Positions 33,989-45,337 of a stretch of DNA of 64,000 bases are shown here, piece after piece. Both the position numbers and the translations under genes were made by a program. The notes beneath the pieces were generated by a model, which made no database searches, was not told where the DNA came from, and was given only the letters and a program-made list of their open reading frames with translations. The stretch covers positions 186,001 to 250,000 of the forward strand of contig JAANBB010000021.1 in the NCBI GenBank assembly GCA_014621425.1. Direction: 5' to 3'. The stretch's first letter is position 1. Every line of letters starts with the position of its first letter. This DNA is from Cylindrodendrum hubeiense (Eukaryota > Ascomycota > Sordariomycetes > Hypocreales > Nectriaceae).

Positions 33989-35636
33989 ATGGACCCACAC
34001 TGTACGTCAAGCCCATGGTTGGAGCCAAAGCCAAGAGCGAAGAGCCTACAAACAGCCCAAGCACGCATAAGCTTCCATCATGAAGACCTAACAAAGCGAT
34101 CTGTAGCTCTCACACAGCAATTTAAGGACCGCCTGTGTCTTACGGCAGGCCTGCCTTCGATAAATCCAACTTCGTCCGCGTGGCAGGATCCTCCTGCGCC
34201 TATTGCGACTGCACAGTCAGAAGTTCTTCCCTCAGTGACTGACATCGCAATTATCGGCTCTGGCATCACCGGCACCAGCGTCGCCCACACTATTCTGAAT
34301 AATCCCCAGGCTTCTGGTCTGCGGGTGACCATTTTGGAAGCTCGAAATGCCTGTAGTGGTGCCACAGGCCGTAACGGCGGCCATCTCATATCTGACACGT
34401 GCGGACATTTTGAGCATCTAGTCAACGCGCTGGGTATCGATGAAACTGTCAAGATATTGCGCTTCAGCGAGGCCAACATCGCCGACCTCAAGACCCTGGT
34501 GGCTCAACTCGACGATGCCGAACGCAAAGCAATCGAGCTACGTGAGGTCAATGCCACGACAACCGTGACCGACGCCAATGTCCTAGATGGCGTCCGGCGT
34601 TCTCTTAAAATGATGCAGGATGCAGTTGACAAGACCAGCCTCAAATATAACGTTGTTGAGGACCAAAACGTATTGAAGGTGAATCACTCTTGACATTCGC
34701 TCTCGCACTTATTCAATGGATACTGATAGCTCCGATGCCTGGTAGAACAAGTACAAATACCGCAGCGGTCTCGCAGTGTTTGAACAAGAGGGAGCTGTTG
34801 CACTGTGGCCTTATCGACTCATCACAATCCTCCAGAAGCGTCTTTTGGACGCACACAAGGGCAGATTCACGCTCGAGACTAGCACTCCTGTCACGTCGAT
34901 AACCCACAACGAAGACGCATCTGAATACGAGCCTGGCTATCTTCTGCATACCCCCCGAGGTATCGTCTCGGCACGCAAAGTAATTCATTGCACCAATGGC
35001 TACTTATCACATTTGATACCAAGCTTGACTGGAAAGCTTTACCCGCTGAGAGGCACTATGTCTGTCCAAGATCCAGGATCCTCATTCCCTAAGCTGGGGC
35101 ACCTCTACTCGTGGACAAAGATGCATGCGGGCAGCTATGATCCCGAGACGAGGTGTCTGACGACTGGACTTTATTATGCCCAGCAAAATGCCAACACTGG
35201 AGAGATCTTTATCGGCGGAGAGAGCCAGGAGGTTGAGAACTTACTGACCAGTAATGACTCCGCAGTGGCAGCCTCTGCAAGTCGTCACATCTCCTCCATC
35301 GTGCCAGAGATATATCTAGACGCTGACGATGCCAAGACCAAGAAGGTTTGGTCTGGCATCATGGGCTTTACAGCAGACGGTCTTCCTATGGCCGGGAACT
35401 TGAGTCGTCTGTCAACGGGGCGAACAGGCTCTGGTGAATGGATTGCAGCGGGTTTCAATGGTCACGGCATGGACAAGTGCTGGCTTACTGGCCAAGCAGT
35501 AGCTAAAATGGCTTTGGGCGAGGCGGTACCCTCATGGTTCCCGGAGTCATTTCTCATTAGCGAGGAGAGATTGAAAGCTTGTACCGTCGACGTTGCGGCG
35601 GCAGGGATTGTAGGCTTGTTTACTGGCTCTACTTGA
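33989..35636 (+). CDS. FAD-dependent oxidoreductase (DAO family)
   Basis: Flavoprotein of the D-amino-acid-oxidase fold, predicted to oxidise a C-N bond of an amine or amino acid. Exons 33989-34678 and 34746-35636 (67-nt intron ending GGTAG) give 526 residues. After about 85 N-terminal residues comes the FAD-binding DIAIIGSGITGTSVA, then ATGRNGGHL, a motif shared with fungal and bacterial gamma-glutamylputrescine/sarcosine-type oxidases. The C-terminal half has VIHCTNGYLSHLIPSL, MGFTADGLPMAGN and FNGHGMDKCWLTG, the second FAD/substrate region. The start is the only in-frame ATG before the FAD motif; the long N-terminus is typical of the fungal subgroup. Substrate unknown. Together with the amidase and aldehyde dehydrogenase it suggests stepwise degradation of an amide or amine. 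Confidence 0.86.
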
Positions 35637-36267
35637 ATACTTTGAGCGAATTCCAGATTTGCAAAGAAGAATTAATTGAAGAAACAGAAATTGAGTTGCA
35701 AATTACGCTTGTCAAGAGTACATTTTATGCCTGCAAGCCGATGGAAGTGGACATGGCCAAATTAGTTCGTCTGTCTAGCAGGATTTCCGGTAGGTTTGGC
35801 TTAGGAGATATAATCAACTTTGATTGCCCCTCACGTTTTGTTGTCTGGTCACCACTTAGCTTGAAGACATCACGAATCGAGTAACTTCCACCATACACAT
35901 ATTATCAAGTCTCTAACCCTGACGGCTTTGTACCACCAATGCAGATAGATTGTATATAGTAACAAAACTGCAAAAATATATGCGGTAGTTTGGCGCTACT
36001 CAAACTGGCCAACCGCTAACGGGGACTGCATTTGGGCGCAGAAGCTTGCTAGATGTGACATACTCCCGCGTGTTTGAAGATTGTAACCCTCCCTTTCTCC
36101 CTCACAAGTCTCGGGGCAACCAGTGCAGTCATGGAGTTGAATGGAGGTGTGGACTGCGCAATGAATGGACCGATTGGATGGAGCTAACCGTGGACGAGAC
36201 CTTGTCAAGCTTGCATGATGTAGTGTACCCCACGCAGCCGGTCGATTTCCCATATTCGCCAAACATA

Positions 36268-36282
36268 ATCGGCCGGTTTATC
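36268..36282 (+). promoter_or_regulatory. Shared CCGG-TTTATC element, amidase promoter
   Basis: ATCGGCCGGTTTATC differs at two positions from ACCGGCCAGTTTATC of the oxidoreductase promoter. It lies 164 bp upstream of the amidase ATG and just upstream of the TATA box. Confidence 0.4.
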
Positions 36283-36316
36283 CCATTTATTCTGGCTCAT
36301 TAGTCATATCCAGCAC

Positions 36317-36324
36317 TATATAAA
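36317..36324 (+). promoter_or_regulatory. TATA box of amidase gene
   Basis: TATATAAA, 115 bp upstream of the amidase ATG, a normal distance for a fungal TATA element with an 80-90 nt leader. Confidence 0.55.
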
Positions 36325-36431
36325 GGGCGTGCATTCCCCCGCAATTCAGTCCTACCAGTGCAACCTACTCAGTACTTATTGTGACAGTACAACACCAAAG
36401 GCATTTTTGCATACCAGATTCAACCTCAGAT

Positions 36432-38446
36432 ATGAGTAGTTACGACGCAAGACCTGCCGTTCACAGTTGGGAGACGCGTGCAGCAGAAAAGCGTGATCGA
36501 TGCGCCAACGCCATTCCAAAAGAATGGCTGCTGCCTTCTTCGATCTTCAGTTCTCTCCAGACTCCCCTAGAGAATAATAAAAACGACCTTATCTCTCTCG
36601 ATATTCCACGCCGGTCGGGCATATTGACAGACACAGAGCTTCAGATTACTGAATCCTATAACGTCTCTCAATTGTTGCACAAGCTGGCCGATGGAAGCCT
36701 CACGGCTGTGGAAGTTGTGACTGCGTTCTCCAAGAGAGCGGCCATAGCCCAGCAGTTGGTAGGTGCTTCATAGCCCAGTTTCACTGGTTTTGTGCACTCA
36801 TCCACCTTGAAATGCATGATGTGCTAATAGTGACAGACCAATTGCCTTACTGAAACCTTTTTTGATGAAGCCGATGCGAGGGCTAGACAACTAGACACAT
36901 TGAGAGAATCCGGCACGCTGGCTGGTCCGCTCCATGGTCTTCCCATTAGTCTCAAAGACCCATTCCACATTACGGGGACACAAGCAACCATTGGACTAGT
37001 CGCATATCTCGACCACTTCTCTAAAACAAATTCCCCCCTCGTTGAAATTCTTCTATCCCTTGGCGCAGTACCGTTTGTCAAAACTAACATTCCCCAAACT
37101 ATGATGGTAAGTCGCTGCCCAACTATCCGGAAAATGGAGAAATGGAGTAGTGTTGATAATACCCATAGACAGCGGACTCCCATAATAATATTTTCGGCCG
37201 CGTGTTGAATCCCCACAACACCGCTCTTGGAGCAGGAGGGTCAAGTGGTGGAGAGGGAGCGCTAGTGGCCTTTCGAGGATCTCCCATCGGAGTTGGGACC
37301 GACATAGCTGGTACGTGCTCTTCACGCCGTGGACCGATCCATGCCCCAGATCAGACTATTTGAACTTCAAAATTATAGAGACCCGATTACTAACGCGGAG
37401 TATCAGGCTCAATCCGAATCCCGGCTCTCTGTTGCGGAACGTATGGTTTCAAGCCGACGGCGTCTCGTATTCCATATGGGGGCCAACAGGGCTGCAGCAA
37501 TCCTGGTCTCAAATTCGTTTTGGCTTGTGCTGGGCCACTGTCCAATGACATGAGAAGCCTTGGTGTTTTCACAAAGGCCGTTCTGGATGCTCGGCCAGCG
37601 GACCTTGATTCAACAGCAATTGACGTGCCATGGAGGACAATATCTGATGACTCAACGCGAAAGATGCGGCTGGGTGTTCTGCCTGAGGACAAATCTTATC
37701 CTCTCCATCCATCTGTTAGCAATGCCTTGGCTCGGGCCGTCGAAAAATTGCGATCGGATAATCATACCTTGGTCGACTTGAGCGCTGACGAATGCAACGT
37801 TGGCGGTCTTAATGACATAGCGTGGGGCCTGTTCGGACTAGATGACCAAGCTCGTCGCATCGTCATCGATTCGGGGGAGCCTTGCATTCCATCCAGGGAT
37901 CGGATCGCCGCCGAACTAAAGCGATTAGAGCCGGACTTTGTGCCTGACCTAACGGCTCTGAGCCCTCTAGAGAAGCTCACTGTGCTAAATGTCAAGAAAG
38001 CAGAGGCTATAGAAAACTGGCGAAGCCTGTGGAATCGGTACAAGCTTGACGCGGTGATAGCGCCAGCCGCTCAGGGAACCGCAGTCCAGCATGATCTTTA
38101 CGGGTTACCAGCGTACACTTGTTTCCTCAACGTGTTGAACGTGAGCTGCCAGTATGATTCCGAGAATCTTCAAGTTTTACTAACGCGGCTGCAGTATCCT
38201 GCCTGTGTCATCCCATTTGGGAAGGCCGGGCCGAACCCCGGAGCAACGTTTGCTGTGCAACAAAGTCAAGCTGGTCCTCCTTGTACGCTTGCCTTCTGAC
38301 TTTCTTGTGACTTGATGCTGATAAGTGTAGATGATCCTGAGCTTTTCGAAGGGGCTCCCTGCTCAATCCAGGTTTTCACAAGCTCGATGCGAGACGAAGA
38401 ATGCATTGCCATATCGACCCTGGTCGATACTGCACTTCACAGCTAG
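36432..38446 (+). CDS. Amidase (amidase-signature family, acetamidase-like)
   Basis: Hydrolyses a C-N amide bond to acid plus ammonia or amine. Six exons join in phase: 36432-36758, 36837-37106, 37169-37310, 37407-38140, 38195-38282 and 38331-38446, giving 558 residues. The Ser-cisSer-Lys machinery is visible: Lys in LPISLKDPF, the Gly/Ser signature GAGGSSGGEGAL, and the nucleophile segment TDIAGSIR (split by an intron after GTDIAG). The C-terminus YDPELFEGAPCSIQVF appears only after splicing. Intron 4 (38141-38194, 54 nt, branch TACTAAC) is in frame and lacks stops, so it can be missed in gene models. The ATG at 36432 was chosen by family length. It lies downstream of and co-oriented with the oxidoreductase, and converges on regulator 2 with 105 bp between. 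Confidence 0.9.
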
Positions 38447-38551
38447 TGGCGCATCTATCATGAGCTGCTGGACGTCACACAAGGCAGTTGTTGGCAAAGC
38501 CTTTGGAGGGCGAAGTATCATTGATTATAGTTCCCTAATTATACAAATAAT

Positions 38552-39955
38552 TTAAAAAACATTGCCCATATTATGCCAAGACAAACCCTGCATATTATCC
38601 CGTGCGTCCCAAAACTTTGAGACTACCCTTTGTAAATAAGCCGTGAACTCTGGTGTGTAACCAACCAACTCGGGTATGCGTGAGCACCACATCTGCCTCT
38701 CGCTCTCAGATTCCACTTCAATGCAGGCTACTACCAAAGGCACCGTGATGGACAGAATATTCTTGTTCGTTGCTGTTCGGGTCAAATCCAGCTGTGTGAG
38801 GATGCTCGTCGCTATGGCAAGTGCTGGGGCATTGTTGGACCCATAAGGAAATTTCAGGCGGTGAATCATCAATATGGCCGCCAAGCGCATGACATGTGCT
38901 TGGCAGAGCATGTGGGAAACTTCGGTAGCTGTGAAGCCCGTCGTGAAATCGGGGGGGATGTGTGGCCGCCATGCCATCACCTGGAGATCAAGCCGGTCTA
39001 AGGCTTCAAGTATCAGGTGCAAGTCCTCGTGGTCCGCATGAGACAGAGCGTTGTTAAGCTCGCAGATATCGTAGAGGTATGGAAGAAGGGGGGCGCAAAG
39101 GCCAATATAGCGGTCTACATGGTCCTCTGATCCGTCAAATACTCGAAATCTCAATGTAGGCACCAAGCCACGCATTAAGCAAGGCAATATCTCAGGTAGA
39201 ATCAGACATGGCATGAATATCAAATCGTCATGACTAAATGCATTTTCTGACTCATACCAATACTTGATGAGACTCAAGGTCCGTTTGCATATTGCGGAAG
39301 AATCGGGTTCCGTCGAGCAGTATGTAAAAGACAGCATCAGGGCTCCAAGCGCGAGGCACTCGGAGACGCCTTGGCTGCTGTGGACTCTGTACTCGCGTAG
39401 GTGCTTCAGTGCGGAAGAGGCATGTTGGTACTTTGAGTTAACCTTGCTTTGGCTCGGGGTGGCTGCATTTGCGTACTGCTCAAAAGCGAGGGCTAAGGCA
39501 AGATAGGCGTCCTTTAAGCTGTGTCGCGAAATGACAAAATGCGAAACAAGGAACCCGCGGTGCTTCTCGTGAAAACTCGGGCCTATTAGGAAGCAGTTCA
39601 ATGCGGTGTCGTTGAAGAGAATGTCTTGAATCAAGAACTGATCCGAAGATGTGAGGTCCTTGAACTGGGGCAAACAGCGAGGAACGGTTGGACCAAGGGC
39701 CGAGTAGAGATCTCTCAGGTCGCGACTCTGTCTACCACCATGCCGTTTTGGATCGCTTGCTAACCGGCCGACCAAATCTGCGCCGACTTTGATTTCATAC
39801 TGCCGCGGGCGACCGGGTTTCCTGGACGGCCGTTTAACGAGGCAGCTAAAGCCCAGGCGATTGCAGCGAGCGCACGCAGCTCCGCTCTGGCGCCATTGGC
39901 ATCGTTCTTTGAGGGCGTGACATCGGTCACAGGCGCGGCGCTTGTCAAGGGGCAT
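38552..39955 (-). CDS. Zn2Cys6 transcription factor, paralogue 2
   Basis: Nuclear regulator of 467 residues in one exon, paralogous over its full length to the protein at 31623-33044 and in opposite orientation. Zinc cluster at residues 9-38 (C-X2-C-X6-C-X8-C-X2-C-X6-C; DRCHALKERCQW is identical in both), then RKPGRPRQY, an AT-hook-like GRP stretch. Later conserved blocks are FLVSHFVISRHSLKDAYLALA and VSHMLCQAHVMRLAAILMIHRLKFPYG. Divergence is greatest in the linker after the zinc cluster, as expected for paralogues with different targets. It is upstream of and co-oriented with the aldehyde dehydrogenase gene's 3' end. The pair encloses the oxidoreductase and amidase genes. Confidence 0.85.
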   Translation of the reverse strand: MPLDKRRACDRCHALKERCQWRQSGAACARCNRLGFSCLVKRPSRKPGRPRQYEIKVGADLVGRLASDPKRHGGRQSRDLRDLYSALGPTVPRCLPQFKDLTSSDQFLIQDILFNDTALNCFLIGPSFHEKHRGFLVSHFVISRHSLKDAYLALALAFEQYANAATPSQSKVNSKYQHASSALKHLREYRVHSSQGVSECLALGALMLSFTYCSTEPDSSAICKRTLSLIKYWYESENAFSHDDLIFMPCLILPEILPCLMRGLVPTLRFRVFDGSEDHVDRYIGLCAPLLPYLYDICELNNALSHADHEDLHLILEALDRLDLQVMAWRPHIPPDFTTGFTATEVSHMLCQAHVMRLAAILMIHRLKFPYGSNNAPALAIATSILTQLDLTRTATNKNILSITVPLVVACIEVESESERQMWCSRIPELVGYTPEFTAYLQRVVSKFWDARDNMQGLSWHNMGNVF

Positions 39956-40240
39956 CTTAAGGTGCGTTTTTGAGTGGTAAAGAGGGCACGTATTGGTGAG
40001 GCACTGAAGATAACGGATACTCAGTTCCGAGGTCCACCGGCCGCCTGCAGAGATAAGAACGGCGCGCTTGGTTGCTGGCTTCCCCGCAAACCAACAATGC
40101 CCGCGTTTCCTCTTTCGGTACGCTCATCTCGTGTGTTGCTGTTGCTGTGTTTCTGTATTTCTTTATGGTACACGCCTACAGGCCACTATACTCTAAAATT
40201 GATCCCATGATATAATGCCCTTCTTGTCCAATCATGGCAA

Positions 40241-41820
40241 TCACAAGTCGAGCCCCAAATTAACGTGCACCGACTTGATCTGCATATATGCCTCCAATCC
40301 TGCCTCTCCCAGCTCCCGCCCAATCCCGCTTTGCTTCATCCCGCCAAATGGCACCCGAAAGTCTGAGTCTGTTGACGAGTTGACCCATACCATGCCGGCA
40401 TCGAGCTGCGTGGATACTCTGTGCCACCGCTTGATATCCTTGGTGAAAATCGATGCAGCCAAGCCGAACTCGGTTTCATTGGCCATGCGAATTGCCTGGT
40501 CTTCTTCGTCGAAGGAGGATATAGCGGCAAACGGTCCGAATATCTCTTCACGGTAGATGGCCATGGATGATGAAACATTTGAGAATACCGTCGGCTGCAT
40601 GAAAAATCCTTCCTCCCCGCACGCCTGGCCACCTGTCTCCAGCTTGGCACCCTCCTTCTCGGCTCCCTTTGCATAGCAAAGGATTTTTTCTAAATGTGCC
40701 TTGGTGATTTGAGGTCCTTGAAAAGTATCCTTGTCGAAAGGATCCCCCACCTTGTGCGCCTCAACAAGTTCAACAAACCTCTTGGTAAACCGCTCATGCA
40801 CTCCTGATTGTACTAGCAGTCTAGAATTGCCGGTGCAAATCTGTCCCTGATTACTCATGATGCCGCAATGAGCCCACCGTGCTGCTTGTTCGATGTCGGC
40901 ATCATTGAAAACGATCAGAGGTGACTTCCCGCCTGTTTCGAGGGTAACCTTCTTTAATGTAGATGCTGCAACTTGTTGGATTAACCGACCCGTTACCGTT
41001 GATCCAGTGAATGCAATTTTGGCCACATCGGGATGTGTGGCTAGTGCATGACCTGCAGTCTTGCCATATCCATTGACGATATTAATCACACCAGGAGGAA
41101 AGCCTGCGCGAACAACAAGCCCTGCCACATAAAGCATCGACAGCGGTGTCTGCTCGGCCGGTTTTAATACTATCGTATTCCCGGTAGCAAGAGCCGGACC
41201 AAGCTTCCACGCCGCCATCAAAATTGGGTAATTCCAAGGGATGATTTGGCCGCAAACTCCGATTGGCTGCTTGATCGTGTATGCAAACTTTTTCGAGTGT
41301 GTTGGAATCGTTTGGCCGTGAAGCTTGTCGGCCCAACCAGCGTAGTAGCGGATACAGCCGAGGGCAGCAGGCAACTCGAGACCGACGACGGAAGCATAGG
41401 GCTTGCCGCCATTCCACGACTCCAAGGTTGCCAGTATCTCGCTGTCTTTCTCCATAAGATCTGCAAGTTTGTTCATCAAGGCCCCTCGTTCAGAGCCAGA
41501 AATGTCGCGCCATGACGGGCTGTTAAGCGCTGTTCGTGCAGCTGTCACGGCGCGGTCGACATCGTTCGAGTTCGCTGCCTCAACGTGGCATATTTCAACT
41601 TCGGTGCTAGCACGATGTCAGCTTTAGAACTCTCAAGCCTCTTTTTCACCATCATCCTCCATCAGTGTTACATCCGGGGTACTGACGCTGGATCAACTGG
41701 GCGAAGAGTCTCATTACCAATCGACGAAACAAACTCGTTATTGATGAAGAGCCCACTGTTCAAAGACACCTCTCGACCGTTTGGTGCCGTAAGGCTAATT
41801 TGGAGCTTTGATTTGGTCAT
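40241..41820 (-). CDS. Aldehyde dehydrogenase (NAD(P)+)
   Basis: Oxidises an aldehyde to the acid; 499 residues, normal for the family. Exons 41820-41687 and 41606-40241 are separated by an 80-nt intron with a GTCAGT donor. Visible are the FINNEFV start, NAD-binding PWNYPILMAAWKLGPALATGN, the general-base Glu in VTLETGGKSPLIVFNDADI, the catalytic Cys in NQGQICTGNSRLLV, EEIFGPFAAI, and the C-terminal PFGGMKQSGIGRELGEAG followed by an IKSVHVNLG tail. There is no targeting signal, so it is probably cytosolic. With the amine-type oxidoreductase nearby, the likely substrate is the aldehyde made by that enzyme (inference). Confidence 0.93.
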
Positions 41821-42783
41821 GGTGACAATTGATTGATACCATGGATTGGTTAAGGGGCAAGAAATGAAGAACGAACATCGACGTCGGCAGCTTTACAAGT
41901 ACAGCAATGTCCCCGAAGTATTTGGCAAGAGTAAGATCTGTTATCTCCCGTAATGAAAACCTTAATGGTTGAATATCTCCTCAACTGAACTGTGCATCGC
42001 CCCATCGCAATTGCTTGTTTGCTTCTCGAGCTGGCTTAGCCGTGATTCCGAATCGGGCGGGAGATTAATAGCTCTAGAGCAATGAATCCCACTTGCGATC
42101 AGATCAAGTTAGTGCTCTTTTCCTAAAATGGTTAGGATGGACATGGGGAGAGAGGAAGAGGGCAAGGCTTTGTCAACCGGTCAATTAAACCGGTGAGTAT
42201 TGACACATCGCGTGAATAATTATGGTACAAGGAATGAGGGGTCTACTCTACTCCTCCTGTATCTGGGCTTTGCCTGACGCCAGTCTGTCAGCTTTGATAG
42301 CAAGCATTAAAGGCAATTAACGCAATGCGGCCTCTACTGTAACGTTGCACGAGACATCTGTGTGGGACCGGCGTGATTGCCAGAAAACCTCCGGCTTATC
42401 ATTGTCGACTGAGTGCAGCCTAACCCACTATCTAGTGTCCCGATAATAATCCTATCTCTATGTAATAGTGTAAACCATGGGAAATAACTCGCTTTTGAAC
42501 TACCAGACGGAATCATTATCAATAAGGAGTTATATTTTGTAGGCGATACCGTTTTTGTGAGATAAATGTATATCTCTCTTCTCTATACCATAGAATCTCT
42601 CACGTAAAAGGAAAGGAAGACACAAGCTGCTTTTCTGCAAAGCCTTGCTACAAGCTTCGATCCTCTTTTTGTCAAGTAGGCTCACGCATGCTTGCGACCA
42701 CATCTAAGGGCAATACTGTTAGTAAACTCGAACGCTAACTTCATTTTATCCATGATCAAGGCTCAATTATTTATTAACTTTCT
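41821..42783. other. Promoter of aldehyde dehydrogenase and methyltransferase 3' flank
   Basis: Contains the double ACCGGT at 42176-42194, otherwise AT-rich. No convincing open frame. Confidence 0.4.
42176..42194 (-). promoter_or_regulatory. Paired ACCGGT sites, aldehyde dehydrogenase promoter
   Basis: Two palindromic ACCGGT hexamers spaced 13 bp start to start, about 355 bp upstream of the aldehyde dehydrogenase ATG. On the gene's strand the distal half reads CCGGTTTAAT, close to the CCGGTTTATC of the amidase promoter. Confidence 0.35.
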
Positions 42784-43690
42784 TTATTTTACCAAAGTGC
42801 CAAAGACATGTGGGACCATTTCGTCCTTGGACTCGTCTGGTGGCTGCACCAAATCAATATTTTGCCAATGACTAATTTCCTCCAGAGTCTTGCCAGTCGG
42901 ACGACAAAGTCGACAGCCACCAATCATGTATTTCCAGAAGAAATCCGTAAATCCTATTCACACGTCAAACCATAATCCCAGTGTGCTTGAAGACAGGGGG
43001 TTGCTTCTTACCCTGAAAATACGGGACCACAGTCCCGTACTCTGCGCGGACGTGTTCATACACATACCATCGACCACCCTTTTTGAGGTAGTTGTATAAT
43101 AGCCGAACATTCTTCTCTGGCTCTGGAATGCTGCACAAACACTGAACTGTGACAATGCAGTCCACGGTCCCAGGTTCGATGTGGGTACCCCATGCTGTCG
43201 GATTGTTGAGGTCCTCGATGCCCACGGGCACCACCTCATACGTACCATCGAGTCCCGACTCCTTTACGCGTTGTTGTAATGCTGCGGCCGATTGGGCATT
43301 TGGCTCTACGCCGTATATCTTACTCAGAGGCGGGGCGCTGCTGCCACTCCTCTTTGTGCGTTCTGCGATCGTGGCGAACACGTCTACCCACATGCCGCTG
43401 CCGGCTCCGATCTCTAGCACGATGCCCTCAACCGGCTGGCCGACGACTTCTTCGTAGATGTGTCCCTCGCGGACTCGGCCCTCGAGTAGTGCGAGGACTC
43501 TCATCTCCGCGTTGGCCTTGACGCCCGGTGCGATGTGAGCCCAGAAATTTGCGAACCATGTTCCGTGGAAAGCGGGCCACGAGGTCAAGGTGCGGAAATC
43601 ACCTGATGTGAGTAGTTTGAGAGCGGTACTGAAAAAGTACCAGGCAGAGATGCTCATCAACATCCAGGGCCGAAGAAGTCGAAAGAGCAT
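42784..43690 (-). CDS. SAM-dependent methyltransferase, membrane-anchored
   Basis: Class I methyltransferase of 282 residues. Exons 43690-43012 and 42953-42784 (58-nt intron with GTAAGA donor). An N-terminal hydrophobic stretch (about residues 9-27, WMLMSISAWYFFSTALKLL) suggests a membrane anchor. The SAM site is VLEIGAGSGMWVDVF (about residues 90-104), followed by YGVEPN (motif II) and DCIVTVQCLCSIPEP (motif IV region). The spliced C-terminus has FFWKYMIGGCRLCRPTGKTLEEI, a Cys-rich motif seen in METTL7-like and related fungal methyltransferases. Substrate unknown. A 56-bp tandem repeat begins about 107 bp upstream of the ATG. Confidence 0.85.
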
Positions 43691-43796
43691 GACGGCGTTT
43701 GACGTCTTTCGGACGAGGTAATTAGGATAACATATGCAGAGGAGCGTTCTTGAATGTGCTCATAGCCATTTTAAGGCATTTTTGTATCCCGGTCTC

Positions 43797-43932
43797 GGAT
43801 GAGGTGCCTGGAGTCTCTCGGCGACTAAGCTACACGCCGCTGTGCTTCAATTGGATGATGTACCTGGAGGCTCTCGGCGACTAGGCTTGCATGCCGCTGT
43901 GCCCCGGTTGGATGGTGTCCCTGGGAGACTCC
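43797..43932. repeat. 56-57 bp tandem repeat, 2.4 copies
   Basis: Units start with GGATG at 43797, 43853 and 43910. Each full unit carries CCTGGAG, CTCTCGGCGACTA and GCCGCTGTGC blocks; the third copy is cut after CTGGGAGACTCC. It lies in the promoter region of the methyltransferase gene (transcribed away, minus strand). Copies differ by roughly one position in six. Confidence 0.7.
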
Positions 43933-44402
43933 AAAGTTTGCGTTTGATTGGCTACACAACTGGGGCGCGGAAAGCGACGGCCTAAAGCTTTGACTAGCTG
44001 CCGATTCTGTGACACCATCTTCACCTGTCGCTGTTGAATTGCAAACTATACAGGACTGTGGGCCCCAAAGGTTCCAAGTAGTGATGTGTGATGGTTTCTA
44101 GCATACAATAAAAAGCTTATATTGTAATTCCCTTCTATAATCTAGGAGTTTGTCGACCTCACCTGTACACAAACCTCCCTACGACGCGATGACTTATTGA
44201 TATGACCTTGCACATATGCCGTTGATTCACCTGAGGGGACACGTACGCAATCCTCCACAATTATCCCAACCTCCGATGCGAACTTCCTATATGTCATAGT
44301 CTTGGTTCCAGGAGCCCGAACCCAGCACGTTTCATGATGCTTGCCAAGTTGTGCTCAAGGAGTTTATTTTTTTTCGAGCCTTCTGTAAGCTTCCAGGTAG
44401 TC
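43933..44402. other. Intergenic, no gene seen
   Basis: AT-rich sequence between the repeat and the 3' end of the small secreted protein gene; no supported frame or motif. Confidence 0.4.
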
Positions 44403-44888
44403 TTAATACTCCGCGCGAGCCTTACTCCGACACTGTGGCGTGTACTTCGCCCGCCTTTCCAAGCCCGGCTGATAGGTGTCTAATAGGTCCACGAGCATTT
44501 GTAACAGATCGTACCCGGGGTCGTCGGTATTGGCAAGGCCACTTCGTAGTGTTTTATTCGTGGCAGCGAGGCGGTCGTCGTCTTCATCAAGATATCTTTC
44601 CATTTCTGCAACAACCAATTCATCGATAGACACGCCGATTGATCTGACGATGTCTATGCCTGACAGATTTTTCCCGATCTGACCATCAAAAGCATACCCC
44701 TCCCTAATAGCCTGTCCAAGATATCCATTGGCATACATCTCCATATAGTTGAACACGGCAGAAGCGTTGGTAGCCAAAGCCGCACTGGTCATAGAGCAAT
44801 TCCAATCATTCTTTGCGATGTCGAGAAAGAGTACATCTTCGGCAGATGCTATCGAAATGAGGGCGCATAAAAATAAAAAGGGCAGCAT
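44403..44888 (-). CDS. Small secreted protein of unknown family (copy 1)
   Basis: Unrecognised protein of 161 residues starting at ATG 44888. The first 16 residues (MLPFLFLCALISIASA) are a good signal peptide with an ASA cleavage site. The mature part is acidic and helical, with the distinctive blocks GQAIREGYAFDGQIG and YLDEDDDRLAAT, then NTDDPG. Two Cys remain in the mature chain. The same blocks recur in the gene at 45338-45826, so the two form a tandem paralogous pair on one strand, about 450 bp apart. No enzymatic motif is visible; secretion is inferred from the signal peptide. A longer frame upstream lacks an ATG. Confidence 0.7.
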   Translation of the reverse strand: MLPFLFLCALISIASAEDVLFLDIAKNDWNCSMTSAALATNASAVFNYMEMYANGYLGQAIREGYAFDGQIGKNLSGIDIVRSIGVSIDELVVAEMERYLDEDDDRLAATNKTLRSGLANTDDPGYDLLQMLVDLLDTYQPGLERRAKYTPQCRSKARAEY

Positions 44889-45337
44889 ATTGTCGGTATT
44901 TGGAAAGAGATGGTTTAATCTGTAAAAGTAACTGTGGCTAACTTGAAGAGTAAGGAAGTAGACATTCACGGATTTATATCTTCTCACCAGTTTGCTATTT
45001 ACAGCTCAGGCCGCAATAACTGCTTATGAATAATATTCATTTAAAGGGTCATTTCATTTTTCGTATAATGAGTGTAAATGGATCCATGTCTGGCATGACT
45101 TTAATCCAGAACCAACATAACTTGCAAATCAACCAGCATCCATGTAAATTAATCATTTCATATCTCATACACCTTTCTTTAATACTTCCACTCGGTTCTA
45201 TTATTGCACTTCTCTTAGAAAAACTACATTGACTTTACGTAAATAGTTCTAATAAAAGAATCGCCGGCTAATATAGCTCAATCACACTGCCATGTCTGAA
45301 TCTTCAACTTGAGACTCTAAGTCGGGGTTGAAGACTA
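44889..45337. other. Spacer between the small-protein paralogues
   Basis: AT-rich promoter region of copy 1 and 3' flank of copy 2. No further gene was recognised. Confidence 0.4.

Larger units (their letters stand above)
35637..36431. other. Promoter of amidase
   Basis: It holds GCCGGTC at 36237-36243, the 15-mer listed below and a TATA box. Nothing gene-like was seen apart from short frames. Confidence 0.4.
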
